The notes beneath the pieces were generated by a model. That model was not told the DNA's origin. It searched no databases and saw only the letters and a list, made by a program, of their open reading frames with translations. 64,000 bases of DNA, from positions 1,178,001 to 1,242,000 of the forward strand of contig MSED01000003.1 in NCBI GenBank assembly GCA_002099365.1, written 5' to 3'. This DNA is from Phialophora verrucosa (taxonomy: Eukaryota; Ascomycota; Eurotiomycetes; Chaetothyriales; Herpotrichiellaceae). A program made the translations under genes and the position numbers. This document shows positions 45,673 to 56,867 of this stretch, one piece after another (within the stretch, counting starts at the first letter, position 1; the number at the start of each line of letters is the position of its first letter).

Positions 45673-45917
45673 CGTGACCGCGTCGGGAGACCTTCCCACT
45701 GTTGGCTTCGACCAGCCTTCCTCCACTCGCCGCGTCGTCGTTTTGGTACCTGCGCAAGCTCACGGTACTGAATGTCAGTGAACCCAATTATCAAACCAGC
45801 AAGACCATCACCCTCTGAAGAATTCGATCCCCGTCTCCTCCACCATTCAACTTGCCAAGGTGTCATCTTGGCTACTTCGCCGCATCCTCGTCCGCTCGCC
45901 TCAACTGCGTCTACAAT

Positions 45918-47200
45918 ATGGATGGAAATGGAGATCCTGAAAGGCAGCAAGCCCTTGAGCAATACAAGAACAAACTACTAGAGTCTCGAGAATGGGAGTC
46001 TAAGCTAAAAGCTCTTCGGATGGACATAAAGGGCCTTCAAAAGGAGTTCGAAACAACAGAAGAGAACATCAAGGCATTGCAAAGTGTCGGACAGATCATC
46101 GGCGAAGTACTGAAGCAGCTTGATGAAGAGCGATGTAAGTACTCGGAACCCTCGTGCTTCTTCGGGTTTCTAACATGCTCTAGTCATCGTCAAAGCGTCG
46201 TCAGGTCCCAGATACGTTGTCGGTTGCCGATCGAAAGTCGACAAGTCAAAGTTGAAGCAGGGGACGCGAGTGGCGCTTGACATGACCACCCTAACGATCA
46301 TGCGTATGTTACCTCGGGAAGTCGACCCTTTGGTCTACAACATGTCACTGGAAGACCCCGGCCAAGTTTCCTTCGCTGGAATTGGTGGCTTGAATGAACA
46401 AATCCGAGAATTACGAGAGGTCATTGAGCTACCTCTCAAGAACCCTGAGTTGTTCTTACGGGTCGGCATCAAACCCCCCAAGGGGGTGCTACTCTACGGG
46501 CCTCCGGGAACCGGAAAGACCCTGTTGGCAAGAGCGGTGGCGAGCAGTCTAGACACAAATTTCCTGAAAGGTACATCTACAAACCCCCCGGTGTTCGAGG
46601 GCTGGTGCTGACTATGCTTTAGTCGTCTCGTCGGCGATCGTTGACAAATATATTGGCGAGTCCGCACGGTTGATAAGAGAGATGTTCGGCTACGCAAAAG
46701 AACACGAGCCTTGTATCATCTTCATGGATGAAATCGATGCCATTGGCGGAAGACGGTTCAGCGAGGGCACATCTGCCGACCGAGAAATCCAAAGAACACT
46801 GATGGAACTCCTGAATCAACTTGACGGTTTCGACTACCTGGGAAAGACTAAGATCATCATGGCCACCAACCGCCCCGATACCCTGGATCCTGCGCTATTG
46901 CGAGCAGGAAGACTGGACCGAAAGATCGAAATTCCCCTGCCGAACGAGGTTGGCCGCTTGGAGATCCTCAAGATCCATGCCGCGGGAGTAGTAACGGAAG
47001 GGAACATCGATTTCGAAAGTGTGGTTAAGATGAGTGATGGCCTGAACGGTGCTGACTTGCGAAATGTGGTGACCGAAGCTGGACTGTTCGCCATCAAGGA
47101 TTACCGGGATGCTGTCAATCAGGATGACTTCAACAAGGCGGTAAGAAAGGTGGCCGAGGCGAAGAAGCTTGAAGGCAAGCTAGAGTACCAGAAATTGTAA
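45918..47200 (+). CDS. RPT4: 26S proteasome regulatory ATPase Rpt4, 393 aa, three exons
   Basis: One of six AAA+ subunits in the base of the 19S particle that unfold and translocate ubiquitinated substrates. Exons 45918-46134, 46184-46570 and 46623-47200 (1182 nt). Coiled-coil N-terminus (about residues 10-70), OB-like domain, then Walker A GPPGTGKT, the pore loop region after SSAIVDKYIGE, Walker B CIIFMDEIDAI, and the second region of homology ATNRPDTLDPALLRAGRLDRK. The subunit is told from other Rpts by FIVKASSGPRYVVGCRSKVD and KALQSVGQIIGEVLKQLDEER. The start is the Met of MDGNGDPERQQALEQY; an in-frame ATG at 45852 would add 22 unlikely residues. Confidence 0.96.
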
Positions 47201-47321
47201 GATACAGGGAGACGGCATGGTTTCGGGTATTGCATAGCGTGAGGACTTCCTGGGGTCGCTCCACGATCGAGTTTGGCAGCATGCAATAATAGTCAATGAT
47301 GGTGGACCTCTGTGGTGCCTT

Positions 47322-47696
47322 TCATTCATTCACAAAGCCCATCGCAGCACGCCACCATTTCTGTATCCCTTCTCTCTCCATATGAGCAGACATCTCCTTC
47401 ACAGTCTCAACTTCCTGGAGAATCCCGGCCTTGGTGAAACCAGATTGCACATCGGTTCCAGCGACAGCCATCACAGGAGCAACGAGTTGGTAGTCCTTGT
47501 ATCTCAGACCATGGACGGTATCAACCCACTTCTGTACCTGAGATTGATCACTTCCACGGACATACATGACCCCAGGAATTCCTCCCGATCGAAGTAGAGC
47601 GTAGCATTGCAGCTGTTTGGCCGCCGCTTTGAGGCGAGCGACCTTCTTCCGGGATGTTATGTGATGCGTGCGGATGAGTGCATGGTATGCTAGCAT
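47322..47696 (-). CDS. small DUF1115/Prp3_C-like domain protein, 124 aa
   Basis: Single exon. The sequence begins MLAYHALIRTHHITSRKKV, continues with GGIPGVMYVRG and ends its core with VQKWVDTVHGLRYKDYQLV. This follows the domain found at the C-terminus of RWDD2-type proteins and of splicing factor Prp3 (H-H-I-x-S-x-x-K, then G-x-PGV-x-x-x-G, then a W/R-Y/W-K-D stretch). No RWD domain is visible upstream, so the gene appears to encode the domain alone. Role unknown; RNA-processing links are by family only. It ends 121 bp from RPT4, tail to tail. Confidence 0.6.
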   Translation of the reverse strand: MLAYHALIRTHHITSRKKVARLKAAAKQLQCYALLRSGGIPGVMYVRGSDQSQVQKWVDTVHGLRYKDYQLVAPVMAVAGTDVQSGFTKAGILQEVETVKEMSAHMEREGIQKWWRAAMGFVNE

Positions 47697-48957
47697 GCTC
47701 GTGGAAAGTGAAAGGGGCTGAAGGGTATCTCAAAAGATCGAGGAATGGGAACACAAGAGTCCGGAGTCAAGTCGAAAAGAGGTCTGATGCTTAGCGGCTA
47801 ATCACCGGGTGTTGGAATGTGGCCTTTACCCCGTAAAAGGACATCTCTTGCTACATCTGTTTTTGACTCAGTCTGAACTGAGCTGCTGTAAAGCCACGTC
47901 CAGATTGCCGCCTGCTTCAACGTGATTGTCGTGATGTTTGCATGCTGAGACACCTTCGGTGCCGACGCTGACTTCCAGGACCTCCGACGTTCGGACCGGA
48001 TCCTTGCCCGCGCCTCTCTTCAGTCTGCTTGAGATCCTTCCTTTGATCAGTCTCACCCTTCTTTCCGTTATCTTGCACCACGCCTTCAGAGCCAATACAC
48101 TCGAAACATAAGTGTCCCTGTCTCCTCCAGCCCGCCGCGCCTATCTTGCAGGATCCTGAATCGCAGCATTTATTAGAAATCAAGGACAGAAGCCACTCCC
48201 TACGGATGCCAGAATCGTCCTGCGCCCTTCGGGCCCATGTCCCTGATGCTTGGCGGCGTCCCCGCAGCAGCGGCGAAGTCTTGCTTAGACTTGGAGCTCG
48301 AGTTCAGGCTTCACCGTCGTCGGCATGACACCTCCACACTCTGGGTTTGATTTGCTGCATAGCAATAATTACTCGGATATCTAGGAAAGCACCCTTGGCG
48401 ATTATGACACCTTGCACACATGAATGAGCGAGGACTCTAATGCCAAGGTGAAACTCGCTAGCAGCACGTTCTTTGTACCTTTCGCCGACGCAAAGACACA
48501 CGCCATCTTGAACGCTTTGCGTAATTCCGCTCCTGGCGTTGGATGTTAACCGGCAAAACGGCAATCCTGGCCTCGGTACATGCACCACCACCCTGGCACC
48601 TCCTCTCTCTGGCAAATGGAGATGGCAGTTCAGCATGAAGGCCATATGCGGAGTTGACTAGCGCGCCTTCCCACTACGATCGGTCACTTACAAATGTCCC
48701 ATTCATTTAAATCCGCAGTTGGACTTCTCCGCCATTCAATTTGTGCTACAGCTATTCCTGTTATATATCATATTGTCGATCTCGATCATGGCGCTCGCTC
48801 AATACGTGCCCTCCCAGCTTCCAGCGCTCAGTGTGTGAGCATTCAGTCGTTGACTCTTTTTTCCAATTGGTTAGCTGCATCTTCGGACGTGGATCTTGCC
48901 ATCGAGCGGACAAGGAAGTCCGAACCATTTTCACATTTACAGAAGGCTTTTTTCAAG
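47697..48957. other. non-coding region upstream of the MCT-like transporter
   Basis: About 1.26 kb that should contain the promoters of the DUF1115-like gene (minus strand, near 47700) and of the transporter (near 48950). Several short frames were checked and none resembles a family. Confidence 0.45.
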
Positions 48958-50522
48958 ATGTCCAGTCCATATCATGACAACTTGAAGGTGGCGGTACAGC
49001 CGGCTGAAATGAATGAAGACGTGAGCAAAGAGGTTGCCGTCGAAGAGGATGCTGTCTCGTTGCCTCCACCACCATTCAAAGATGGTGGTCTTCGAGCTTG
49101 GCTCCAGGTTTTTGGATGCTTCCTCGTCTTTTTCAACGTTTGGTGAGAGCGATGAATGTGTTCTTTTACCAGGGTCTCTGACACATTTCATCCTAGGGGT
49201 TTCACTTTCGCATTCGGGCTCTTCCAAAATTACTACGAGACGCACTTGCTAAGCAACAGTTCTCCATCTGAAATATCCTGGATTGGTACACTTGCATCCT
49301 ACCTTCTGATTGTTATTGGCATCATATCTGGACCATTATTCGACCTCGGTCATTACCGGACCATGCTCTTTGGTGGTGCGGCCATGTCATGTTTCGGCAT
49401 CTTCATGTTGAGCTTGTCGAAGGAGTACTACCAGATCATATTAACCCAGGGTATCTGCACAGGCCTGGGATGTGGTGTTTTGTTCATTCCGGGCATGGCG
49501 CTTGTCAGTCGCTCTTTCAACGCGCGAAGAGCAGTTGCTCTGGGGCTTGTCAGTTGCGGTGCGCCTTTTGGTAGGTTGCCCATATTTGTCATCATCTGGG
49601 GGAAAAGGTTTACTAAAAGACCAAACAGGCGGGATCATCTATACGATTGTTTTTGAGCAACTGATCGATCCACTTGGTTTCGCCTGGACAGTCAGGGTAA
49701 TGGGCTTCATCATGACGGGCACGTTTCTTACTGCATTTCCTCTGCTGCTTTGGGGAGCGAGCAACACCGGGGATATCAGCTTAGGCACCACCCGGAAGCT
49801 CTTTGATAAAGCAGCACTCAAGGATACTGGGTTTTGGTTTTACACGTCGGCAAACTTCTTCGTACGTCTTTCTTGTTAGGAGGGTGCTAAGCTTATCCAG
49901 GAGTGCTGACTCTCACAGATATTCACCGGCTACCTTGTGCCCTTCTTCTATATCCCGAGCTATGCACAGCTTTCTCTCGGCACGTCTCGCGCACTGGCGC
50001 TCTATTCAGTTGTGATCGCTCAAGGCGCTTCCGTTATAGGGCGGATGATATTCGCCACGCTTGCGCTTCACATAGGAGTGATGCTCCCTTGGGTGATGTG
50101 CGCCTCGGTGTCCGCCATCCTCTGTCTTGCCTGGATTGGTATCAAGACCACGGCCGCCTTCTGCGGATTTTGCGCCTTATACGGTGAGTGCCTTCGGCGA
50201 AGTCGCCTTCGTCTGCAGGCGCCGCTCTGACAACTTTACAGGATTCTTTTCCGGTGCCCTTATCCCTCTTCCACCCAGTATCTTCCCGGTCGTCTGTCCC
50301 GACCCTAAAGTGCTTGGTACCCGACTCGGAATGGCCCAAGCAATTGGTGCTACAGCATCCCTAATAGGTAGTCCAATAGCTGGCGCCCTCGTTGGCGACA
50401 ACGGACAGCATTATATCGGACTGCAACTCTTCAGTGGTCTCGTCATGCTGGTCGGCACGATCTTCCAGATCTTCCTGTGGATCAATCTGGTGAAGAAGAG
50501 GAATTGCAAGATATCCGTTTAG
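48958..50522 (+). CDS. MFS monocarboxylate-type transporter, 445 aa, five exons
   Basis: Exons 48958-49142, 49197-49570, 49629-49861, 49919-50183 and 50242-50522, with four GT-AG introns of 54-58 nt; 1338 nt in frame. The N-terminus is a hydrophilic 45-residue stretch ending PPPPFKDGGLRAWLQVFGCF, which matches the MCT signature (D-G-G-x-x-A-W). WGFTFAFGLFQNYYE is TM1, and GTLASYLLIVIGIISGPLFDLGHYR and GLGCGVLFIPGMALVSRSFNARRA follow. Family members move monocarboxylates, riboflavin or amino-acid-derived acids; substrate unknown. An in-frame ATG at 48694 would add 88 residues without similarity to the family, so 48958 is preferred. Confidence 0.9.
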
Positions 50523-50780
50523 CCGACACGAAGGCGAGAAGACCAAAAGCTCTCGAGCATTTGCCAATTTATGCGGCGAGCTGTCACCGCCAAAAGCCTC
50601 ACCAGAAGGTTATTAGTAAATGTGGTAGCCAGTCACCGCATTTCCGGTGAGCGCCGCGCAACAAATCAGAGGTCTAACCATACAGTACCGAACGGAAGTT
50701 ACGCGTGACCAGGACCAAGCCCAGGCACACACCTGACTAGCTTCGGATGGCCTTAGTCGAATGGACGGATACGATCTCTG

Positions 50781-51563
50781 ATGAGCCTATATATCGACCA
50801 TGGCCCCTCAGAGCACTTCAGTCTTTCACGAAGGTCCGCGGAATCACAATCCGCAAATATGCCCTTTGGAGTCGAAGACAATGAACTCGGCGCATATATC
50901 GACCTCAGTCAACGCCGCCAAGATCGACTGAGAAGGATGAAGCAGAGCAGTTCGCTGACTCCAACGGTATCTACAACGTCGCCGTCAAGGTATACGCGAC
51001 ACTTTGCGGTCCCGGAGTCATCTCCACCAACACCGCCGTTAGGCCAAGGGCCACCTCCCACGGCATCCCATTTGCCCCCAGCGTCGTCGCTTCCAACGCG
51101 ACGGGAACAGCTCATGGTGCGCTACTCGCCTCTACCACCATCGAGCACGGTACCAAGGAGACCATTCTTCTGGCCCTCGGACACGCCGTATCCTCCGCCA
51201 AAACCGTGGAAGATGCGGGAGGAGCCTGGAACCAGTCCTCGCAGCTCATATCAGGACAGGCGGCCGCCTGTCGAACCTCCTCCTCCTTACATTGCCTCCG
51301 ATCAGCCACCATCCTATCTAGAGGGAGGCTCGTCGCCAGCAGATACCCTCACGAGCGGTGGATATCTGAGCGACCGGGGAGGCGATGTCATCGCGCTGCC
51401 GACAATCGACGCAGCCCCCGCTCATATTTGCCTTGACACTTCGCAGGCATACCCCCATGGCAACCAGGCCAGTGAGCATTGGCAGAGCGAGCGGTCAGTT
51501 GGTCCATACCGAGCACTTGGATCGGCAACAGCGCCACAGGCTATCAGACCTCACTTGCGTTGA
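50781..51563 (+). CDS. proline-rich protein with two PPxY motifs, 260 aa
   Basis: Not recognised as a named family. Single open frame on the plus strand, rich in Pro, Ser and Arg and mostly disordered by composition. It has clusters such as SSPPTPPLGQGPPP, WPSDTPYPPPKPWK, and two PPxY sequences (EPPPPYIA and QPPSYLE, about residues 170-185). PPxY motifs bind WW domains of Rsp5/Nedd4 ubiquitin ligases. The start could instead be residue 27 (MPFGVEDNELGAYIDL). No hydrophobic segment is obvious. It follows the MCT-type transporter gene by about 260 bp; a link between them is speculation. Confidence 0.5.
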   Translation: MSLYIDHGPSEHFSLSRRSAESQSANMPFGVEDNELGAYIDLSQRRQDRLRRMKQSSSLTPTVSTTSPSRYTRHFAVPESSPPTPPLGQGPPPTASHLPPASSLPTRREQLMVRYSPLPPSSTVPRRPFFWPSDTPYPPPKPWKMREEPGTSPRSSYQDRRPPVEPPPPYIASDQPPSYLEGGSSPADTLTSGGYLSDRGGDVIALPTIDAAPAHICLDTSQAYPHGNQASEHWQSERSVGPYRALGSATAPQAIRPHLR

Positions 51564-51861
51564 ACCTTTGACTATCTAGATGGACGGTCCAGAATGAACC
51601 GGGCGCATTTGGCTAAGGCTGATTCGAGCACAAGTGAGATTCCTTGAGATAGGAGGACCTCGGCTTGATGGCGATGGTGCCATTCCCATTTGAGTCGATA
51701 CTAGAGCGGTGGAGGGTACAATGGTACATGAGGCCCAGCGACCGAATGGAAATGGACCCTTGAAAATATGTTCATTCATACTGTACAGAGCAGGTCCAAA
51801 GTCCCATCTACCGTGGTATTTCAAGACAAAATACACCGAGCTGAAAAGCCCCTGCTGGAAT

Positions 51862-52566
51862 CTAATTCTTACTTGCTTTTGAACTGGGGTATTTGCTCCA
51901 CCCCCTACCATGGCCTTTCTGCTTCCACTCCCGAATTAGCGCAGGCATATTCTCCATGGCCTTCCGTCTCTTGTCCAGCGTTGTACCGATCCGTCTCTCC
52001 CATTTATGACCCTTGACTTTCTGTCCCTCACCCGTTCCCTTTATCCTCAGCCCACGCTCTAACAGGCGAGATTCCTTGAAGGCAGTTGATTTCTTGCCCG
52101 GCGGCAGAAGTTCTTCAATGTTGTATTGTTGCGCGAGCTTCACGAGCTCGGCTTGTCTGCGCAGGCCGATTTTGGGGCCCGACCAACGACCGGTTTTGAA
52201 GTTTTTGCGCGGGAGGAAGGGGTTGGTCGGGAATTTCTGGAGCGATTGAGAAGCGGGAAGTGGTGGTATGGGTATCGAGGGGTCTGTCTGTTGGCCGGCT
52301 GCGAGGGTTTCTGAGGGAGGTATTGACTCGGACGCTGAAGGTGTTGAAGATACCAAGACAGGCTGTGCAATTAAGCCTGGGTGTGCGTGTGGAGTGGAGG
52401 ATATGGCTGTCTGGTTTTCTACCAAGGCGGCTCGTGCGACTGCTGCTTCTTTGGCATCTCTTCGCGTCAAGGGGATCTTGATGCCGGTGAACTTTGCGGA
52501 GTAGAGTTGCGGAGGGTAGCGCGCGAAGAAGTTCTGTAGCCGCACAGGCAGAGCTGTGGCGGTCAT
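51862..52566 (-). CDS. MRPL25: mitochondrial large ribosomal subunit protein mL59 (MRPL25), 234 aa
   Basis: Fungus-specific mitoribosomal protein. Single exon. The conserved start LPVRLQNFFARYPPQLYS and the core NPFLPRKNFKTGRWSGPKIGLRRQAELVKLA are diagnostic. In the middle lies a Ser/Pro-rich linker of about 50 residues. The C-terminus is basic (KGHKWERRIGTTLDKRRKAME). Length is larger than yeast (157 aa), as usual in filamentous species. Divergent from ZNG1. Confidence 0.9.
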   Translation of the reverse strand: MTATALPVRLQNFFARYPPQLYSAKFTGIKIPLTRRDAKEAAVARAALVENQTAISSTPHAHPGLIAQPVLVSSTPSASESIPPSETLAAGQQTDPSIPIPPLPASQSLQKFPTNPFLPRKNFKTGRWSGPKIGLRRQAELVKLAQQYNIEELLPPGKKSTAFKESRLLERGLRIKGTGEGQKVKGHKWERRIGTTLDKRRKAMENMPALIREWKQKGHGRGWSKYPSSKASKN

Positions 52567-53453
52567 TGTCGCGATTTAGCAGGGTCTAAAGAGCCCGCGG
52601 TGTCGTGATCAGGAGACAAGCCACTTCAGACTATTGTGACCAGACAGTGAACTTGATGAGTAGGTGAGCACGGTGAGTTACTCCGTGCATACTTTGTAGG
52701 TGATTCGGATGGAAAAAGGCGCATCGTTGCTCTCCGTCCCCCCGTAGCCTTGGCGGCGCGAAGGGAGATGAATCGACGCCGGAGCCCACCTCGGACATCG
52801 CCCGCTCTGCGCCGCTTTTACACCTCGCTCACCTCGCCCTGTTCCGAATGACCCTTACTCACCCTCCGCTCTCACCCTCTATTCACCCACGACCCCAGTT
52901 CTCTGGTCTTCGAGTATCGCTCTTTAGGGCTAGAGAAGAGTTTCCCTCTTGTTACTTGTGGCGTGGAATCGTCCACAGTGACGCATACTCAGAGATGGTT
53001 TCAGGATGGACAAGATTGCCTCGAGCGACGGGGGTCGAGACGATTGTTATAGAGTGGCAGATTTTTCGTCGTTCCGTCCTTTTTGTTACCGGACAGTCCT
53101 CGCGCTGCCCACTCTCAGCCTTGCATTTGCTCCTCGTGTCTGACTGGCGATGGCAACTAACTCAAGGTGCGAGGTGCCCCAATCGCCGCTCCAGAACTTC
53201 ATTCCTACAGGGCTTTGGGTCAAGCGCGCGGTGGTCCTCACATCACCAGTCTTAAGGTACTCAATCCACACATACCCGCACTTGCTCACAGCCCAACCAA
53301 TTAGCTTTGGCGGCATTCTAATCAATATGGTTTCTCTAAATCACCCTATCATTGTGTCTAGCATGTCTGCAGCATCTTTCCTGCCCACAAACTGCGATTT
53401 CTGGAGAAAATCCTCTCTCCTCTGATCTGTCTCCTCCCTCGTTACCCAGAACC
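52567..53453. promoter_or_regulatory. divergent region mL59 / ZNG1
   Basis: 887 bp between the two start codons. Frames at 52848-53255 and 53086-53325 were examined and show no family resemblance. It must contain both promoters. Confidence 0.45.
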
Positions 53454-55660
53454 ATGGCTGTGCTGACACGACAGAGAGCAAAGTCCGAGGCAGGCTCCCT
53501 TGATCAGGGGCCTATCCCTGTGACCCTTGTCTCTGGCTTCTTGGGGAGTGGTAAGACGACGCTTCTCAAACATGTTCTCACTTCGGACGAGCACTCTCTC
53601 CGCATTGCCGTTATTGTCAACGACATGGCGGCGCTCAACATTGACGCTTCTTTGATCAGACGGCACGTGGTCTCGCAGACGCAAGAACGGTTGATACAGA
53701 TGGAAAATGGATGCATCTGCTGTACACTTCGCGGCGACCTCCTAGAAGAGCTGGCAAGGCTCGCCCGCAACCGCGAATGCGAATACATCTTGATCGAGAG
53801 TACCGGAATCAGCGAACCGATGCAAGTCGCCGAAACATTCACCGAGGAATTTGCAGCAGCCATGATCGAGGCCGCAAACGATGGATCACTCCAGGGAAAT
53901 CAGGACGATGAAAGAATCCTGAAGGAGATGTATGTTCTCCCGCCACACTCTGTCGATGATCGATGGTGTTCACATGGCATTATAGGGCGGAGCTTGGTGG
54001 TCTGCAGAAAGTGGCTAAGCTCGACACGCTGATTACTGTGATTGATGCTTTCAACTTCTTCCAGAATTTTGCCACCACAGACTTCATCACAGATCGATGG
54101 GGCAAGGAAGGGGTTGACCCAGAAGATGAGCGCACAGTGACAGATTTGATGGTGGATCAGATGCAAGTATTTTCTTCTGTTGCGACGACAACTTTCTATT
54201 TGCATACCTACTAACCAGCTCCCTGGCACGCAGTGAATTCTCCAACACAATCATCATCAACAAAGCCGATAGCGTGGACAAGGAGGCAAAGGCCCGGATT
54301 CGGGCGGTCGTCAAACAGCTCAACCCGGCGGCGAAAATTTTTGAATCGAACTACTCAAAGGTCGACATCAGAGAGGTCATCTCCACAAAGGTGTTTTCTT
54401 TCGAGAAAGCAGCCACGAACATGGGCTGGCTCCAAAGTCTGCACGAGCTCAGCAAGCGTGAAATCAATGGCCAGATCAAAATTGCTCCTAAGCCTGAAAC
54501 AGAAGAGTAAGAACAATGCTTTCTTTTCCGTTCCAGCATTAAATCTACGATGCTGATGGAGTCTAGGTATGGAATCTCCAGCTTTGTCTATCGTGCACGC
54601 CGGCCGTTCAATCCTCGACGCCTGTACAAGTTGATCCATGACAAATTCGTCATCATGGAGGGCCAGATCCAGGATCAAGATGACGACGGGGACCTGCAGG
54701 ATGAGGATGAGGATGAAGAGGAAGATGAAGAAATGGATGATGCCGACGGCGCGACGAAACCATCGACAAACGGCACTGACGAGAGCAATTCGACGTCCAC
54801 ACATGACAGTGACGAAGACAAGGATACCGACGACTCGTCGATGCTCAGCGCTAGTGAAGAGGCTGACGACGGCGAGGACGACTTTTCCAAGTCCATCGAT
54901 CCGAAGGTCCGTGGTTTTCTTCGTTTTAGCAGTCTCAAAGGTGTCCGTTGCTAATGCCACCGACTATCCACAGGTCGTTGTCGAGAACAAGAAATCAAAT
55001 CCCATCTTCGCCGGGCTCTTGAGGTCTAAAGGCTTCTTCTGGCTCGCCACCCGCCCTTCCTTACACGGCGAATGGAGCCAAGCTGGGGCCATGCTAACTT
55101 TACAAGGCGGTGGCCCATGGTTCTGTACTCTAGACGATGGTAAGCATCCTCCTCGACACTCTGCAGCAGTCCCACTTCGTAATTGATATTTTGACCTACG
55201 TGCTGATGTGCCATTGTTTCGAAGCTCAATGGCCACCCGATGAGGCTACCCGGACTAGCATTCTGGCGGATTTTGCCGAACCTTGGGGCGATCGACGGCA
55301 AGAGATCGTGTTTATTGGCGAGAAACTTGACATCGAAGGTCTCACGGCCGAATTCGACAGTTGTCTACTGACAGATCGGGAGATGAAGAAATGGGAGAAG
55401 ACGATGAAATCCTCGGACGACGTGATGGTGGTCAATGACGAACTGGCGAACATTTTTGAGGGTACGTTCCCGCACTTTTCCTTGATCAGCTCTCGCTTGT
55501 TACTCTCGAGAAACCCGATTGGTCTGACTAAGGTTACACAGACGGATTCGAGGATTGGCCTGAATTGCAACATGATGAGGACGATAATGACGATGATGGA
55601 CACGAACATGGGCATGCGCACAAGCATTTGCATCCGCAGCGCAAGGTCGCGGCGAAGTGA
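53454..55660 (+). CDS. ZNG1: CobW/ZNG1-family zinc metallochaperone GTPase, 595 aa, seven exons
   Basis: G3E GTPase that delivers zinc to methionine aminopeptidase 1. Exons 53454-53929, 53986-54162, 54234-54506, 54567-54906, 54974-55139, 55225-55461 and 55542-55660 (1788 nt). Intron 2 (54163-54233) has a GC donor, GCAAGT; a GT choice brings in a stop, whereas GC-AG splicing gives the conserved DQIEFSNTIIINKAD. Motifs: Walker A GFLGSGKTT (residues 28-36), CxCC metal site GCICC (86-90), ESTGISEP, and guanine motif NKAD. A 90-residue acidic linker splits the C-terminal CobW_C domain (RPFNPRRLYKL before it, SKGFFWLATRP after it). The tail is His-rich (DGHEHGHAHKHLH), fitting metal binding. Confidence 0.93.
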
Positions 55661-56867
55661 GAAACTCTTCGGTGGAATAGATATGCCTACTTTGCACCTG
55701 GCATCGTCTCTTCCTGGATACAGACGCATGGAGCATGCAGACTCCTACCACGACCCGTCAACAGGAACACAGAAAGAAATAAATAAACGTCTTTACTCTA
55801 TACTCTCGAGGGTCTTGCCCCACTCCGTTGTGATACAAGTAAGAGTCGAAAACATCCAGTGTCGGAATATAAAAGTGTTGACAATACTGAGAGACACTTC
55901 GTTAACCAATAAGAAAGTTATCCTATCTAGGATTATCATCCTAGCGGTCGGCCTTGGATACAAACCGTCAATTCTTCTAAATAGTTTCCATCTAGATACC
56001 CGGAGGGAAAGTGTTTCCCATTGTTTCCATAGCGTAGGGGAATCTTGCTTACCTGTACATGTCCTGCGAAAGATCGACCAAGCCTGTCGTACTTCCGTAT
56101 TCGAGGTCGACAGGGAACCGAGATAATTGCACGGAAGATTGACAAACTACATGGCGCAAGGCAGGAGGAAGCCATACCAGCGGTCAAAGATGGCTCAACT
56201 ATCATCTCGGAGGATGAGAGACGGGCGGCAGCTAAGGAGAGGAGCCAATATAATGGAGGCTTTGGCGAGCAATTTGAAGCACGCAGTGAACACGCTGATC
56301 TCTGTGACAATTCACTTCCTTAACTGGGTTTAGAGAAGCACTATATCGGGCTTCAGCATTGCGAGGGCCTGAAATTGATCCGCGAAGTCGACGTTTTATA
56401 TAGAGTCCATGCAAGGGGTGCCGACTGCATGGAAGAGGTGTCAAGAGGTTAAGTGATAGGAATACGATAGTACACTGAGAAGCGATTTCCACTTTGCTCT
56501 GTGAAGCCGAGTGAGCAAGCAATTAACTCTGGCAAAAGTCCGGCAGAGGTTTAGCCGAAGTGCGTGCGGTGTCCACATACTGTTCCGCATGATGGATTAT
56601 GTAACTTGACTGGGCGGGACTTTTGGACTGAGGAGCGTCTGGCTTCAGCCTCTTGAATTTTCCCGCCTTTCACATGCGCTTCAAGCCCGACACCTCCATA
56701 CCTGCCATACCTGCTATCTTCAATCAGCTGCATATAGCACCCTGTACTCTCTGACGACGCCCTGAGGACTGATTCTCCCGTACACAACTCCTCTCGTTGA
56801 TCTTATTGCATCGACCCTGCCCACTTCGATCGCATAACCGACCTGCGCCGAATCAGGCAGCGTCCGG
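55661..56867. other. intergenic ZNG1 to PRP39
   Basis: 1.2 kb between two plus-strand genes, with AT-rich sequence at 55780-55990. No coding similarity and no structured RNA were recognised. The PRP39 promoter should be toward its end. Confidence 0.45.

Larger units (their letters stand above)
45062..45917. promoter_or_regulatory. divergent promoter region enolase / RPT4
   Basis: 856 bp between the two start codons. It holds the likely enolase 5' UTR intron (45064-45256) and, nearer RPT4, GGAGGCAAA at 45664-45672, one mismatch from the yeast proteasome element. A plus-strand frame around 45505-45770 (starting MRDTINPSKLL) resembles nothing I know. Confidence 0.5.

Noticed and set aside
45505..45770. 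Small plus-strand frame between enolase and RPT4 (starts MRDTINPSKLL)
   Set aside because: No recognised family and it overlaps the expected promoter; left as unexplained.
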